From contig NZ_JBFHFC010000001.1 of assembly GCF_041583835.1 (NCBI RefSeq), positions 62,001 to 126,000 on the forward strand: a stretch of 64,000 bases of DNA. Direction: 5' to 3'. The DNA is from Thiomicrorhabdus sp041583835. GTDB taxonomy: Bacteria > Pseudomonadota > Gammaproteobacteria > Thiomicrospirales > Thiomicrospiraceae. Positions within the stretch are counted from its first letter, which is position 1, and every line of letters starts with the position of its first letter. Positions 1 through 7,896 of this stretch are shown one piece after another. The translations under genes and the position numbers were made by a program. Below the pieces are notes generated by a model. It was not told the origin of the DNA. It made no database searches and saw only the letters and a list, made by a program, of their open reading frames with translations.

Positions 1-245
1 AAATTATGTGGATTTAGTTTTAAAAAGATAGCAAAAAAAATTTGTCCTTGTTGATAAATATCAAGATAGTTAAAAATATCTACTGATTTAGTTTAAATTC
101 CCCCGAATGGGGGATGTAACTACATTAGGATTTGTTTATACTAAATCATAAACCACACAAACATTGTTAGTATTTTTACTTAGTTTAATTTATTGATGAT
201 GCGTTTGAAGTTGATTTCCTAAGTTAGAACCGTACGGAGTAAGTT
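1..245 (+). promoter_or_regulatory. AT-rich leader of the sorted surface protein gene
   Basis: No gene is visible in this stretch. It holds three copies of a GATTTAGTWTAAA-like motif: at 11-25 and 85-99 in direct orientation and at 135-147 inverted. A GC hairpin lies at 99-114 (five C, loop GAAT, five G). A ribosome binding site GGAG at 236-239 lies six bases before the ATG at 246. The repeated motif and hairpin suggest a regulated promoter, but which protein binds is unknown. Confidence 0.5.
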
Positions 246-1784
246 ATGCAAAAAACGAAATTATTTAAGCTGAGCGTGATTGCTTCAGCTTGTTTGGCGG
301 CAGCATCAACGGCACAGGCTGATATCATCAAAGGTATTCAGAACAGTGACATTAGTACACAGGGCGCCAGTGTTACTGGTTTTACGTTTGATCAATATAA
401 CCCGATTCAGTTCGGCTTCGGCGGTATGAACCTGGATAATCAAACCGTTAAAATTGTGGATGCAGAAACCGGTGCCGAGCTTGCAAAATCATACGACGCA
501 ACCAGTGGTACTTATTCCGCTATGGTCGACGGTGATACTTTTTACAATGAAGTCAACGATGGTGTCGGAACCCCAACGGCAAAATTAGCAAGTAAAGTCT
601 GGCCGGTTGGTGAGCCTGCGGGCGTTAAAGTGTTGACTGATACGGATTTGGCTGACGTTTACATGAACAACGGTAAGCCGTACAGCTGTATCATGAGTAC
701 GGCTTATCACCGTTTTTCCGACGATCCGGATTATGTTGACGGTATCAAAACGCTTCCGGCAGGAGCGACTATGTCGGACGGTTTCTTAGATTCGGCTTAT
801 CCAAACCCAACGATGTGTGATAGTGCGTTCCAGACGCATAAGCGTTTTAAAGTCAGTGCATTGCCTGCATCTTTGAACAGTTCAATCGATTTGGTGTTTA
901 ACGTAGATAACACTGCCAATTCGCAAATCTATATGGTTCTACAGAAGTTGAATAACTATACAGGTAAACATTTGTCCGGTTTCAAGGTTCAGGTGGGTAC
1001 GGGTGTGGGTGCCGGATTTACACAATCGGCTAGTGCTACGGCTGTTGCTTTGTCTGACGGCGTCGGAGAAAAAGACGGTGGCGGCGATATTTGGGATGCA
1101 CCTGATATGGCGGCATTCTCGTCAGGATTGTTTGGTCCGGGTGATTCACATCATGAGCCAGGCTTCTTCGACAACACGGCCAGAGCCGGGTTCTATGCAG
1201 CAGAAACAACGGACGTGAAAAAGAATGAAATCGCTTCAACCGGTGTAATGGGAACAACTTACCATACATTGTTCGGAAGTGATTGGTTACCAAGCATTTA
1301 TCAGCCACAGGGTATTTTCTACGATTTTGATAATAACCCTGATACCGACGATCAATTGGTTGCGTGGTGGGGCGATGATCCAAATACGGCCGCAGCTGAT
1401 TATCAGTGGTTGAAAGGCGCTGCGGATAACTATGCGCCGGTTAGCATGGATGTCTTGGCAACTTGGGCGGCTAACTCTCAGTATTATGTTGGCGGTATCG
1501 AAGATACGGTTAACTTAGGTTTGAGTTACATTGTTGATTTAGGCGATTTAACGTTAACGCCGGATGCGACTACTTTTACATTGCGTTTAATTCCGATAGA
1601 AGCAACTGAACAGACGGTTCCAGGTTATATGGAAACGGTTAACGAAGCACCGACTACTTTAGACCAGTATGTTGCCTCTAGCAGCAGCGGTTTCAGCGCT
1701 TACGATAACACCAGCTTATTGGCAACCATTCTTGGTTTCTTGGGCTTGGGTGCTTTGGTTGCGCGCAGAAAACTTTCTAAATAA
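246..1784 (+). CDS. exported protein with C-terminal sorting signal, likely exosortase substrate
   Basis: 512 residues. An N-terminal signal peptide (basic MQKTKLFK, hydrophobic core, AQA cleavage site near residue 25) marks export. The last 24 residues have the tripartite architecture of exosortase substrates: a Ser-rich stretch, a hydrophobic helix from about residue 490 to 505 and a terminal cluster ARRKLSK. No PEP, IPTL or GlyGly tripeptide is obvious just before the helix, so the recognition motif is unclear. The body is rich in Asp, Gly, Thr and aromatic residues with few Cys, as in beta-rich surface proteins. The exosortase-family gene follows 53 bases downstream, which strongly suggests enzyme and substrate. 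Architecture resembles the multi-anchor (choice-of-anchor) families of large exported proteins; its ligand or role is not known to me. Confidence 0.8.
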   Translation: MQKTKLFKLSVIASACLAAASTAQADIIKGIQNSDISTQGASVTGFTFDQYNPIQFGFGGMNLDNQTVKIVDAETGAELAKSYDATSGTYSAMVDGDTFYNEVNDGVGTPTAKLASKVWPVGEPAGVKVLTDTDLADVYMNNGKPYSCIMSTAYHRFSDDPDYVDGIKTLPAGATMSDGFLDSAYPNPTMCDSAFQTHKRFKVSALPASLNSSIDLVFNVDNTANSQIYMVLQKLNNYTGKHLSGFKVQVGTGVGAGFTQSASATAVALSDGVGEKDGGGDIWDAPDMAAFSSGLFGPGDSHHEPGFFDNTARAGFYAAETTDVKKNEIASTGVMGTTYHTLFGSDWLPSIYQPQGIFYDFDNNPDTDDQLVAWWGDDPNTAAADYQWLKGAADNYAPVSMDVLATWAANSQYYVGGIEDTVNLGLSYIVDLGDLTLTPDATTFTLRLIPIEATEQTVPGYMETVNEAPTTLDQYVASSSSGFSAYDNTSLLATILGFLGLGALVARRKLSK

Positions 1785-1804
1785 TTAATCGCTGAAACGA
1801 TTAA
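1785..1804 (+). other. hairpin between substrate and exosortase genes
   Basis: Perfect 7-bp stem TTAATCG (1785-1791) / CGATTAA (1798-1804) with loop CTGAAA, directly after the stop codon of the sorted protein gene. It has no T-run, so it is not a standard terminator. It might lower expression of the downstream enzyme relative to its substrate or stabilise the upstream mRNA end; this is inference. Confidence 0.4.
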
Positions 1805-1837
1805 ACAGAAAGTGACCATAAAGGGCGACCCATTCAG

Positions 1838-2347
1838 ATGTTAGGCTTTGCTATACGCTATGGCATCTGGGTGGGATCGCTCTTTTTTTTGGTCTTTTTT
1901 GAGGGGCTTAGCCCTTTTTTTATCGTCAATCAGCTGCAAACCGAATTGACCATCAGCATTACACAGCTTTGGGTTTCGGGATTTGATCTTCCGGTTCGAC
2001 TTCAGGCAGATACTCTGTTGCTGGCAAACGGTCTTCATTTGAAGATTCTGCACGAGTGCAACGGATTGACGCCTTTTCTCTTATTACTTGCCGCAATTTT
2101 GGCTTATCCAACATTCTGGAAGAGTAAAATCCAGTGGGTGTTAATCGGTTATTTTGCTCTATTGGCGATTAATACATTACGTATGCTATTGGTTACTCTG
2201 GTTGTCATCGACCATCCCGATCTGTTTCACATCGTCCATGACTGGATAGGGCGCTATTCCATTGCGTTACTGACAGTGGGACTGTTCTTTCTTTATACTC
2301 ATTACGTTGAGGTTATCAAACCGATTCGTTCCGACCTCTCTGATTAA
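1838..2347 (+). CDS. exosortase-family transpeptidase (short, XrtH-like)
   Basis: 169-residue polytopic membrane protein with about five hydrophobic segments. It carries the exosortase/archaeosortase catalytic set: Cys74 in HECNGL, Arg115 in NTLRM and His134 in HDWIGR, each at the edge of a membrane helix. The short length is like exosortase H-type enzymes rather than the longer EpsH/XrtA forms. Family enzymes cut and process C-terminal sorting helices at the outer face of the inner membrane; the gene just upstream encodes a protein with such a helix. The ribosome binding site is weak (AAGGG well upstream of the ATG), consistent with low expression. Family assignment is firm by motif; the subfamily is my guess because the neighbour lacks the IPTL motif. 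Confidence 0.85.
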   Translation: MLGFAIRYGIWVGSLFFLVFFEGLSPFFIVNQLQTELTISITQLWVSGFDLPVRLQADTLLLANGLHLKILHECNGLTPFLLLLAAILAYPTFWKSKIQWVLIGYFALLAINTLRMLLVTLVVIDHPDLFHIVHDWIGRYSIALLTVGLFFLYTHYVEVIKPIRSDLSD

Positions 2348-2629
2348 TTCCGTAAAGATTGAATCACCACACACATCAGATTCAATTTGCAGTTGATACT
2401 GATAACTAATGCTGCCGCATAAGCAAAACCAGCCCATCTGTTTTCTACCCCAATATTGGGTATACCGGATTTCATAACTTCAAATATAAAGAATAATTCT
2501 GTATTTCGATAAGGTTTTTGCGATTTTCATGCAATGCTTAAAGCCCGAATTGACAGGCTTGGAAGGCTCTAGTAGACTGCTTTGCTCATAGAAGCCTCTT
2601 AACCTTTTTCAGAGATTAAAAATATCATT
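2348..2629. promoter_or_regulatory. intergenic region before minC with two inverted repeats
   Basis: No gene is visible. An 8-bp inverted repeat ATTGAATC (2358-2365) / GATTCAAT (2379-2386) follows the exosortase gene but lacks a T-run. A perfect 12-bp palindrome CCCAATATTGGG lies at 2449-2460 and could be an operator. The minCDE promoter must lie in this stretch or close to 2560-2620; I could not pick a clear -35/-10 pair. Confidence 0.4.
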
Positions 2630-3322
2630 ATGAATAAAGTCATTGATCTTAAAGGGTCTATTCTTTCATTAACGGTTTTAAAACTTTTCAGTAACGATAT
2701 CGAACAGACCAAGCAAGCTTTGGAAGCCAAGGTCAGTCAGGCGCCTGATTTCTTTGTCGGTATTCCGGTGGTACTGGAACCGGAAGTCGAAAATCTCGAC
2801 CCAACCTTTTTAGCATTGCTCGTAGAGCTGTTGCATCAGAAACAGATGATTCCGATCGGTATTCGCACTCAGGACGAAGCGATTAAAGAACAAGCGAACT
2901 ATGCCGGTTTAGCCGTTTTTACCGACGAGGTGAAAGCAAAAAAACGCTCTAAAGAGAAGGCGGAGAAGACCGGTGTCGAAGAACAGGGCGGATTGAAAAC
3001 GGCGATGGTGATTAACCACTCCGTACGTTCAGGACAGCAGGTTTATGCAAAAGATCGCGATCTGATCGTAATGGGGTCGGTAAATCCGGGTGCGGAGATT
3101 ATCGCCGACGGTAACGTTCATGTGTACGGTGCGATTCGTGGCAAGGTGTTCGCCGGTTCGCAAGGAGAGACGACTTCGCGTATTTTCGCACAGAAAATCG
3201 ATGCGGAATTGGTCTGCATCGCCGGACTTTACCAGCTGTCCGAAGACATTTTGCCGGAGTATAAAACCGGATTCGTCGAAGTTTCGTTAATGAACGAGCA
3301 ATTAAATTTTAAACTACTATAA
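2630..3322 (+). CDS. minC: septum site-determining protein MinC
   Basis: 230 residues, the usual MinC length. The N-terminal domain (about 1-105) is the FtsZ-antagonist region. A Lys/Glu-rich linker (about 101-120) leads to the C-terminal beta-helix (about 125-230), which carries the RSGQ motif at 133-136 and the Gly-rich turns around 149-170 that contact MinD. With MinD it blocks Z-ring assembly near the poles. First gene of minC-minD-minE on the plus strand, the standard proteobacterial order, with minD starting 73 bases downstream. Confidence 0.95.
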   Translation: MNKVIDLKGSILSLTVLKLFSNDIEQTKQALEAKVSQAPDFFVGIPVVLEPEVENLDPTFLALLVELLHQKQMIPIGIRTQDEAIKEQANYAGLAVFTDEVKAKKRSKEKAEKTGVEEQGGLKTAMVINHSVRSGQQVYAKDRDLIVMGSVNPGAEIIADGNVHVYGAIRGKVFAGSQGETTSRIFAQKIDAELVCIAGLYQLSEDILPEYKTGFVEVSLMNEQLNFKLL

Positions 3323-3395
3323 TTAAGTAAAATTATTTAGAAACAATATTTAGAAACATATCACCATCTAACTGCTAGATGATAAAGGAGTCAGA

Positions 3396-4208
3396 GTGTC
3401 TCGTGTAGTCGTAGTGACCTCCGGTAAGGGAGGCGTGGGTAAAACCACCACAAGTGCAAGTTTTTCAACAGGATTGGCTTTAAAAGGTTATAAGGTCGCG
3501 GTCATCGATTTTGATGTGGGATTGCGTAACCTGGACTTGATCATGGGATGCGAACGTCGGGTGGTTTACGACTTCGTCAATGTTGTACAGGGTGAAGCTT
3601 CATTGCAGCAGGCTTTGATTAAAGACAAGCGCGTACCGAATCTGTATATTTTGGCGGCATCGCAAACCCGCGACAAAGATGCTTTGACTTTGGAAGGTGT
3701 AGAGAAAGTCATTGAAGACCTGAAAGAAGCCGGCTTTGATTATATTATTTGTGATTCACCGGCGGGTATCGAAAAGGGTGCACAGCTGGCACTGTATTTT
3801 GCCGATGAAGCCCTGATCGTGACAAACCCGGAAGTCTCTTCTGTACGCGATTCAGATCGTATTTTGGGCATCTTGCAAGCCAAATCCAAACGCGCCGAAA
3901 GAGGCGATGAACCGATTGTCGAGCACTTGGTATTGACTCGTTATAATCCGGCTCGCGTCGAAACCGGTGAAATGTTGTCGGTGGAAGACGTAATTGATCT
4001 GCTGAATGTTAAGTTGTTGGGAGCGATTCCGGAATCCGAAGATGTGTTGAACGCGTCTAACGCCGGTTCTCCGGTCGTTCTTGATGAAAACTCCGCAGCG
4101 GCACAGGCATACAATGATGTGGTGGATCGTTTCTTGGGCGAAGAAGTGGAACACCGCTTCTTAACGGTTGAGAAAAAAGGCCTGTTCAAAAAATTGTTTG
4201 GCAAGTAA
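3396..4208 (+). CDS. minD: septum site-determining ATPase MinD
   Basis: 270 residues starting at GTG, with AAAGGAG a few bases upstream. A deviant Walker A motif GKGGVGKTT lies at 10-18, with the signature lysine of ParA/MinD ATPases, followed by the DFDVGLRNLD region (about 39-48). The C-terminal amphipathic membrane-targeting helix EKKGLFKKLFGK ends the protein. MinD dimerises on the inner membrane when ATP-bound, recruits MinC and is released by MinE. Thirteen bases separate it from minE. Confidence 0.97.
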   Translation: MSRVVVVTSGKGGVGKTTTSASFSTGLALKGYKVAVIDFDVGLRNLDLIMGCERRVVYDFVNVVQGEASLQQALIKDKRVPNLYILAASQTRDKDALTLEGVEKVIEDLKEAGFDYIICDSPAGIEKGAQLALYFADEALIVTNPEVSSVRDSDRILGILQAKSKRAERGDEPIVEHLVLTRYNPARVETGEMLSVEDVIDLLNVKLLGAIPESEDVLNASNAGSPVVLDENSAAAQAYNDVVDRFLGEEVEHRFLTVEKKGLFKKLFGK

Positions 4209-4221
4209 TAGGGAGTAAAGA

Positions 4222-4479
4222 ATGGCATTACTCGATTATCTTATTGGACAAAGAAAGAAGAAGTCCGCAAATGTGGCTAAAGATCGTTTACAGATCTTAT
4301 TGGCGCATGAGCGTTCCGAGCGTAATACTCCGGATTATTTGCCTAAAATGCGTGAAGAAATTTTGGCAGTGATTGCTAAGTATGTCGATATTGATCAGGA
4401 CAAGTTGCAGATTTCGGTTGATGAAGCAGACGGTTTCGAAGTGTTGGAATTGAACTTGGTTTTACCTGAAAGTCATTGA
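4222..4479 (+). CDS. minE: cell division topological specificity factor MinE
   Basis: 85 residues, typical length. The N-terminus MALLDYLIG forms the membrane-targeting segment, followed by the anti-MinCD helix (about residues 13-30, with LQILLAHER) and the C-terminal dimerisation domain. It stimulates MinD ATPase and drives pole-to-pole oscillation. Last gene of the min operon; a rho-independent terminator follows 25 bases later. Confidence 0.96.
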   Translation: MALLDYLIGQRKKKSANVAKDRLQILLAHERSERNTPDYLPKMREEILAVIAKYVDIDQDKLQISVDEADGFEVLELNLVLPESH

Positions 4480-4504
4480 AACTATTCGATATTTAGAAAT
4501 TAAG

Positions 4505-4527
4505 ACCCGGTTATGCCGGGTTTTTTT
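4505..4527 (+). terminator. rho-independent terminator of minCDE
   Basis: Stem ACCCGG (4505-4510) / CCGGGT (4516-4521), loop TTATG, then a run of seven T. It lies just after minE. Confidence 0.9.
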
Positions 4528-4704
4528 ATGTCGGTGGTTTTGTGACAGTTTTATGAATTTTAGGGGTGTAAAGAATATTTACTCTGTTGGTTTTTAGTAT
4601 TGTACTTTAGTATTAAATTTGCATATAAAAAACGCTTTGGCGAAGAGATAAGGAATTCTTTTGGGCCGAACGAATAATTCATATTTTAATAAAAGGTGAT
4701 AAGG
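4528..4704 (+). promoter_or_regulatory. promoter region of the large lipoprotein gene
   Basis: AT-rich, no gene. Two TTTAGTATT elements occur at about 4592-4601 and 4606-4614; the second extends into TTTAGTATTAAATTT and resembles the motif upstream of the first gene of the window. AAAAGG at 4691-4696 is the ribosome binding site for the ATG at 4705. Confidence 0.4.
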
Positions 4705-6663
4705 ATGAGTTTGAACAAAAAGGCCATTTGGACGGCGATGTTTACTGCTTCATTAGGATTGACAGCTTGCGGTGGTGGATCTACTACCGGTGGTGGAAGC
4801 AGCAGTTTGGTAACCGGTGTGGTTGCCGATGGTTATCTTGAGGGTGCAGAGGTCTGTCTTGATTTGAATGCAAACAAATTATGTGATGCAGGTGAACCGA
4901 GCACGACGACCGATGCCGACGGTAACTATTCATTAGATGCGACAGCGGCGCAAATCGCCAGTGCTGCAGTGATCGCTAAGGTGATCGCCGGTCAAACCGT
5001 CGATAGCGATATCAAAGCGGTGGACGGCGTCGGTTTAGTCGTTAAAGACTATGTGCTTTCCGCACCGGCTGGTAAACCTGAATTTGTAAGTCCGATTACG
5101 ACAATGATTCAGTCAAAACTCGAATTAAATCCTTCCATGACTCCGGAACAGGCGGAAGCAAGCGTTAAAAGTGAATTAGGTGTTACTGCCGATAATGACG
5201 TAGATTTGTATGAAAACTTCATTGAAGCGGGTAAAGCCGGTGATGCAAACTATAAAGTCATTCACCAGACCGCTCAGGTGGTCGCACGTGTATTGGCGAC
5301 ATTCACTGAAACATTGACAGCCACATTGCAGAACCAAGGTGTGCAACTAACGGAAGAAGATGCCAAGAAAATTCAATTGATCGTTGCCAATGCAGTTAGC
5401 GCCCAGTTGCCTTCGATTTACTCTGCAGCCAAGATCCATATTGAAGATAACGGTGAAGTCGATATTGATTTCGCTGACACTAAATCGGACGAAACCGATG
5501 ATTCTTCGCTGTCTTCTATGACTGACCAGGATTATGAAGACTCGAAAGAAGAGTTTGCGCTGTTGGAATCTTCTGAGACAATCACTCCTGTTGAAGCTAT
5601 TAACGCGGGTGGTGCGGTCTTCATGAACTTGCGTTACCAAGAAATGATGCAAGCCGGTACAACCGAAACGACAAAAACACCAATGGTTGAAGTCATGGGT
5701 ATGTTGCAGGATGCGTTCTATCAAGCAAAAGTGGATGTACAGTCTTTCCTAGGTCTTCAAAGCGAAGCGGAAGTTGCAACCCGTTTGGCGGCTCAGTCAC
5801 CGGATGATTACATCGCTAGCATGCCTGTAACCCAGAATGCGGATGGTTCGATTACATTTACGACTCCTGACGGTAACGAGTTGCAGGTGTTCAGTGTGGC
5901 TAAGATGTCTTTGGCAGGTAAAACAATGGACATTGAAAAAGCGGCTGAAGATTATGATGGGGCTGACACAAGTGTAACGTTTGCGGAAGGTGACTATGTT
6001 TACCAGTTCGCTTACAGTGAAACTCCGGCTTTACACATGGGTAATATCGGCCAGGTTGCCGATTTTGCGACATTGTGTCCGACACTTGACACTACTTCAA
6101 CCGGCGACGAATATGCCTGTGAAGTAGTTGATCCTTACCAGTTCGGCGGCTATACGTTTGGTGACTTCTATAAGGACGCGACTTTGCGTGCTGATATGAT
6201 TAACCAATGGACGTGGAGCGAAGAACAGCTTAAGTTCAATGTCAAAACGAATGCTACAGACGGTACCCAAGTGGTTTCTGCTTGTAAGTACGATGAAAAT
6301 GCTTATGCCACATCTGGAAACGCAACGTGTCTAGCGAATACCGAGATGACATTGGGTAACATTCTAACCGGTACTTTGGCTGATAATGTCACGCCATATC
6401 TTGCGATTCCAAGCGCGCATTCTGATGATGGTGTCCTTAAGGTTGAATATCAGATTTTCACAACCGACGGTACTAACGATTATCGCTTGGATGAGAGCTT
6501 GCCTGCGGACGGTTCTGTTGAGACTGGCGTGTTCAAGCCATTTAACTTGAGTGCGATGCAGGCCATTATCAATGCAACCACTGCAACCGCTGCAACGGAC
6601 AGTACTTCTAGTACAGATTCGGTTTCAGGTACTACCAGCGGTACAACTGGATTAGTTCAATAA
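4705..6663 (+). CDS. large lipoprotein of unknown function
   Basis: 652 residues from the ATG at 4705, chosen over a GTG nine bases earlier because AAAAGG (4691-4696) then sits eight bases upstream. A lipoprotein signal peptide ends in LGLTAC with Cys22 as the predicted lipidated residue, followed by a Gly/Ser linker. Residues about 40-75 read like a carboxypeptidase-regulatory/SdrD B-type beta-sandwich repeat (ADGYLEGAEVCLDLN, then TDADGNYSL). The rest has no recognisable domain. The C-terminus is Thr/Ser-rich low complexity. Probably outer-membrane or surface attached. It stands alone with its own terminator. I do not recognise a function. Confidence 0.8.
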   Translation: MSLNKKAIWTAMFTASLGLTACGGGSTTGGGSSSLVTGVVADGYLEGAEVCLDLNANKLCDAGEPSTTTDADGNYSLDATAAQIASAAVIAKVIAGQTVDSDIKAVDGVGLVVKDYVLSAPAGKPEFVSPITTMIQSKLELNPSMTPEQAEASVKSELGVTADNDVDLYENFIEAGKAGDANYKVIHQTAQVVARVLATFTETLTATLQNQGVQLTEEDAKKIQLIVANAVSAQLPSIYSAAKIHIEDNGEVDIDFADTKSDETDDSSLSSMTDQDYEDSKEEFALLESSETITPVEAINAGGAVFMNLRYQEMMQAGTTETTKTPMVEVMGMLQDAFYQAKVDVQSFLGLQSEAEVATRLAAQSPDDYIASMPVTQNADGSITFTTPDGNELQVFSVAKMSLAGKTMDIEKAAEDYDGADTSVTFAEGDYVYQFAYSETPALHMGNIGQVADFATLCPTLDTTSTGDEYACEVVDPYQFGGYTFGDFYKDATLRADMINQWTWSEEQLKFNVKTNATDGTQVVSACKYDENAYATSGNATCLANTEMTLGNILTGTLADNVTPYLAIPSAHSDDGVLKVEYQIFTTDGTNDYRLDESLPADGSVETGVFKPFNLSAMQAIINATTATAATDSTSSTDSVSGTTSGTTGLVQ

Positions 6664-6686
6664 AAGACTTATCCTAAAACTATAAG

Positions 6687-6712
6687 AAGGGGGCTTTTCA
6701 GCCCCTTTTTTT
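6687..6712 (+). terminator. rho-independent terminator of the lipoprotein gene
   Basis: Core stem GGGGC (6690-6694) / GCCCC (6701-6705) with loop TTTTCA, flanked by AAG pairing into a seven-T run. Confidence 0.9.
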
Positions 6713-6740
6713 ATACCCATTCGTTTTTTTCTTAAAAGAG

Positions 6741-7886
6741 TCACTCTTTGTAAGGCGAGTGTTCCATACATTCTGCCATGTAGTTTTCTATGGCGTTTCT
6801 TTCTTCGACGACAAATTGAGCCAAGCCTTCCGGAAATGGATTCGGACTTACCCAATGAGATGACATCGTCTCGACAGGGATGAAACCTCTGGCGATTTTG
6901 TGTTCGCCTCCCGCACCTGGTTCAAAGCGTTCCAGCTTGTGCTGAATGGCGTATTCGATTCCCTGGTAATAGCACGCTTCAAAGTGCAGGTTTTTTATCT
7001 CTTCGATACACCCCCAGTGACGTCCGAAGAGGACACTGTCGCTTCGATACATCAATGCCCCGGCAATGCAGCGGCCATTGACGTCATCCGCCATGACCAA
7101 TACGGTTTGTTCCGGTAGGGCTTTTGCCACTGACTTAAAGAAGCCTTCATTAAGTGTTGGCGTGCTCCACTTTTCGGTAAAGGTTTTATAGTAAAAATGG
7201 CTGAATAAATGCCAATCTTCGTCGCTGGCTGTGTGGCCGTCGAGTACGCGTAAATTAATCCCTGCTTTTTCAATACTTTTACGTTCTTGCTTGATGTTCT
7301 TACGCTTTTTGGCCGTCAATGCGTTTAGAAAATCGTTAAAATAGGTGTATTGGCGGTTGAACCAGTGAAAATGGCAGTCGTGACGAGTGTAAAAGTCATC
7401 TTGATTGGATAGCCAGGACTGTTCGCTTTCATTGGCGAATAGAAAATGCCAACCACTGAATCCGTTGGTCAAAGCAAATGTCTGTACCTGTTGCACAATC
7501 AGGCTTTGCAAATTTTCTCTGCAATAACGATGGGAAATTAGAAAGCGTGGACCGGCAACCGGACTGTAGGGAACGGATGTGACCAGTTTGGGGAAGTAGG
7601 ACAATCCGACTCTTTGCCAAGCATCGGCCCAACTGTGATCGAATACAAATTCGCCATACGAGTTGTGTTTTTCGTACAGGGGCATGACCGCTATCAATTG
7701 ACCGTCATGGCGAATACCGATATGGTGCGGTATCCAGCCAAACTCTGCACTGACACACTTGTGTCGTTCAAGTGCGTCTAAAAATTCATGGCGTACGAAC
7801 GGATTGTTATCCGTAACCAGAGCGTTCCATTCTTCAGGCGAGAAGTCGGCAATGCGCTGATGAAATTCAACTTGATAGTCTTGCAT
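6741..7886 (-). CDS. FemAB-like GNAT-fold acyltransferase (DUF482 / COG3146 type)
   Basis: 381 residues without signal peptide or membrane helices. The beginning (HQRIADFSPEEWNALV), the FVRHEFLDALE segment and the C-terminal half with CYYQGIEYAIQ and FEPGAGGEHKIARGF match the family often annotated as peptidoglycan biosynthesis/GNAT protein. FemAB relatives transfer aminoacyl groups to cell-wall precursors, but the real substrate of this family is not established. It starts 10 bases after the ZIP-like gene and so is probably its downstream operon partner. Confidence 0.85.
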   Translation of the reverse strand: MQDYQVEFHQRIADFSPEEWNALVTDNNPFVRHEFLDALERHKCVSAEFGWIPHHIGIRHDGQLIAVMPLYEKHNSYGEFVFDHSWADAWQRVGLSYFPKLVTSVPYSPVAGPRFLISHRYCRENLQSLIVQQVQTFALTNGFSGWHFLFANESEQSWLSNQDDFYTRHDCHFHWFNRQYTYFNDFLNALTAKKRKNIKQERKSIEKAGINLRVLDGHTASDEDWHLFSHFYYKTFTEKWSTPTLNEGFFKSVAKALPEQTVLVMADDVNGRCIAGALMYRSDSVLFGRHWGCIEEIKNLHFEACYYQGIEYAIQHKLERFEPGAGGEHKIARGFIPVETMSSHWVSPNPFPEGLAQFVVEERNAIENYMAECMEHSPYKE

Positions 7887-7896
7887 GTGGTTTATT

